From contig KL197741.1 in NCBI GenBank assembly GCA_000697665.1, forward strand, positions 186,001 through 250,000: a stretch of 64,000 nt of DNA, written 5' to 3'. Positions 62,593 to 64,000 of the stretch are shown here, piece after piece; position 1 is the first letter of the stretch, and the number at the start of each line of letters is the position of its first letter. The translations under genes were made by a program, and so were the position numbers. The notes under the pieces were generated by a model. It was not told the origin of the DNA and did not search any database. It saw only the letters and a program-made list of their open reading frames with translations. This DNA comes from Jaapia argillacea MUCL 33604 (Eukaryota; Basidiomycota; Agaricomycetes; Jaapiales; Jaapiaceae).

Positions 62593-64000
62593 GTATGCAC
62601 AGGTCCATGGGAGATATGACATACCAAGATAAGCTCCTCCAAACCATCGGCCACTGTCTCCGATGTGTACAAGAACCAATCACAAGTATGGTTCCTTTCA
62701 CTGTCTGTTTTCTGGAACTTGTAGTCACTCCAGACTCTCGTGGCTCGATTGTTGGGTGGCGACTGGGTGGGTCAACGCTGTCAGATGGTTGGTGCAGCAC
62801 TGATGTGAGATTGGGTTAGGATGTGCAGATAGTGGAGAATGGGTCCTTGCAGAGCAAGGACGTTAAGCAAACTAAGTGCTGAACACACATAATTGGACAA
62901 CATCGCCTGTCCGTCAACGTCGCAACAAGCAAACAGAAAACGATGACGACAATGTTGTTGAGGATTCAGCACAGGGGCCTGATAACACTCAACTATCAAC
63001 TGTGGAGCCTGGCAGTCAAGGCAATCACACAGGATAAGACCTAGTAAGCATACAAGTGTTAGGTCCTCAGTAGCACAGAAAGAACTATATTGGTATACCT
63101 AGTAAGCATACAAGTGTTAGGCTAGGTAATGATTGTCAGGATCGTGAATACATCATAAGGAACATAACGAGTGACTTACTCCTCAGTAGTGCAGAAAGAA
63201 CTGAGGAGCTGTACAGGCAAGAGCAGTCTTATATACTACAGGGAACATGGCAGTGCCTGAGCTGTGTGAAGGCAGGTACAACAATAGCAAGGGAAAAGCA
63301 GTCCATATGCAGTACAAAGCATGGGAAGGAATGGCAGTGTGTGGAAGAATGAAAAAGTCCGAAATGGAACAATGGAACGACGAACCAATGGCGAGGAACC
63401 TATTCCCCAACAACAGACAAGACAGAGACACCTTGACAGCCAAAGTTCATCCTTGCAGCGATGTCGCATTGCTCATGTTTCGATCTCTCCAACACTGTCC
63501 TGCTCTTGGTGACTTGTCAACTTGAACATTGTCTGTCTCACATTCTCTTGGGTCAGATTCAAGCCTATTCTACCCTAAACACCTTCCTCCTTATCAATTG
63601 CTCCTATCTTCGACGGGGTGGACGAGGGTGAGATGAACCCAACGAGAATGTAGGGTTCCCTTGTCACGTTAGTCAGCTGCGAGGTGAAATCGCTGTTGGT
63701 ATGCAGAGTGGGTAATATCACAATGATCAACGACTCTGGGATTGACATATTGTTTTCTGTGGAAACCCAAGGCAGTTGACCTCCGTTTGCCGATCGTATC
63801 TTGTTTCCCATCTTGCTTCAAAACCTTGATAAAACTATCCACCTCTTCACCCTAAATCCTATCACCTCCCATCCAACAGCTGACACTGCCAACCTCTCGC
63901 CGTGCCTTCCTGCGCCAAACCCTGATCGAGGCATTTCACCCAAAATGAAACCTTCACTCAGCCTCACTCTTAGTGATGTTGAGGGCCTGGCTCAGCTCAA
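62593..64000 (+). repeat. R repeat, copy 5, right part (blocks c and start of d)
   Basis: It continues directly from 45771 when E1 is removed. It matches 24090-24960 (GGTGCAGCACTGATGTGAGA, then TTGCAGCGATGTCGCATTGC, then GCCTATTCTACCCTAAACAC). A solo LTR interrupts it at 62953-63415. The MITE site of copy 3 is empty here (near 63892). The repeat runs out of the window. By analogy a kinase gene may follow within about 2.5 kb. Confidence 0.8.
62953..63415 (-). mobile_element. Solo LTR with GACAA duplication
   Basis: It starts TGTTGTTGAGG and ends CCCCAACAACA, perfect 8-bp inverted ends, flanked by GACAA at 62948-62952 and 63416-63420. The R sequence resumes exactly. A TATA box (AGTATATAAG on minus, near 63226-63235) suggests minus orientation. 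It holds an internal direct duplication, ACCTAGTAAGCATACAAGTG twice (about 63042 and 63098). No coding part is present. Confidence 0.9.

Overview
The window looks like nuclear DNA from a filamentous basidiomycete, most likely an Agaricomycete. Supporting signs are spliceosomal introns of about 50-60 bp, a tyrosine-kinase-like (TKL-type) kinase with a basidiomycete-style HGDL catalytic loop, chromodomain Ty3/gypsy retrotransposons and a PIF/Harbinger element. The taxonomy is inferred. Nothing bacterial, organellar or CRISPR-like is visible. About 50 of the 64 kb is transposon, transposon remnant or a long non-coding repeat.

Layout. 1-5524 (minus strand): a CpG-rich Ty3/gypsy element (E0) with two small ORFs, gag and most of pol, cut by an N gap (5525-6406). 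6407-8641: kinase gene 1, its 5' part lost in the gap. 8642-14078: no convincing gene, but an old copy of a long repeat called R here (about 10040-12290). 14079-15587: a 3-unit minisatellite abutting a compact seven-exon gene of unknown function. 15960-17390: another R copy. 17651-18466: a 5'-truncated hypothetical gene. 18464-23216: CpG-poor graveyard DNA with a hairpin, a tRNA-derived SINE-like sequence, an LTR remnant and a MITE-like element. 23217-27310 and 27311-32883: two head-to-tail R copies. The first ends in a dead exon 1 of the kinase, the second runs straight into intact kinase gene 2 (32884-36124). 36259-36982: two LTR remnants. 39801-42747: a Harbinger transposon with TIRs, TSD and both genes. 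43205-43548: the C-terminus of a third kinase, followed by the next R copy (43560 to the window end).

That last R copy is split by a three-layer nest. Element E1 (45772-62592, plus strand, target duplication GTATG) contains E2 (50450-58377, duplication TGGAC). The left LTR of E2 contains E3 (50505-57466, minus strand, duplication TTCAC). A solo LTR (62953-63415, duplication GACAA) hit the same R copy independently.

Three themes tie the window together. First, kinase end, R spacer and kinase start recur in that order, so R plus kinase behaves as one repeating unit of roughly 9 kb. Second, decay is specific: by hand trace every premature stop in E1 and E3 is TGA, many of them at arginine positions, as expected from CGA to TGA change at CpG. 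Third, E1 and E3 share features of the Tf1/sushi lineage: a 5' mRNA segment in the LTR that is complementary to the sequence two bases past the LTR, with covariation between the two elements, and a GGGTTTT slippery heptamer directly before the gag stop.
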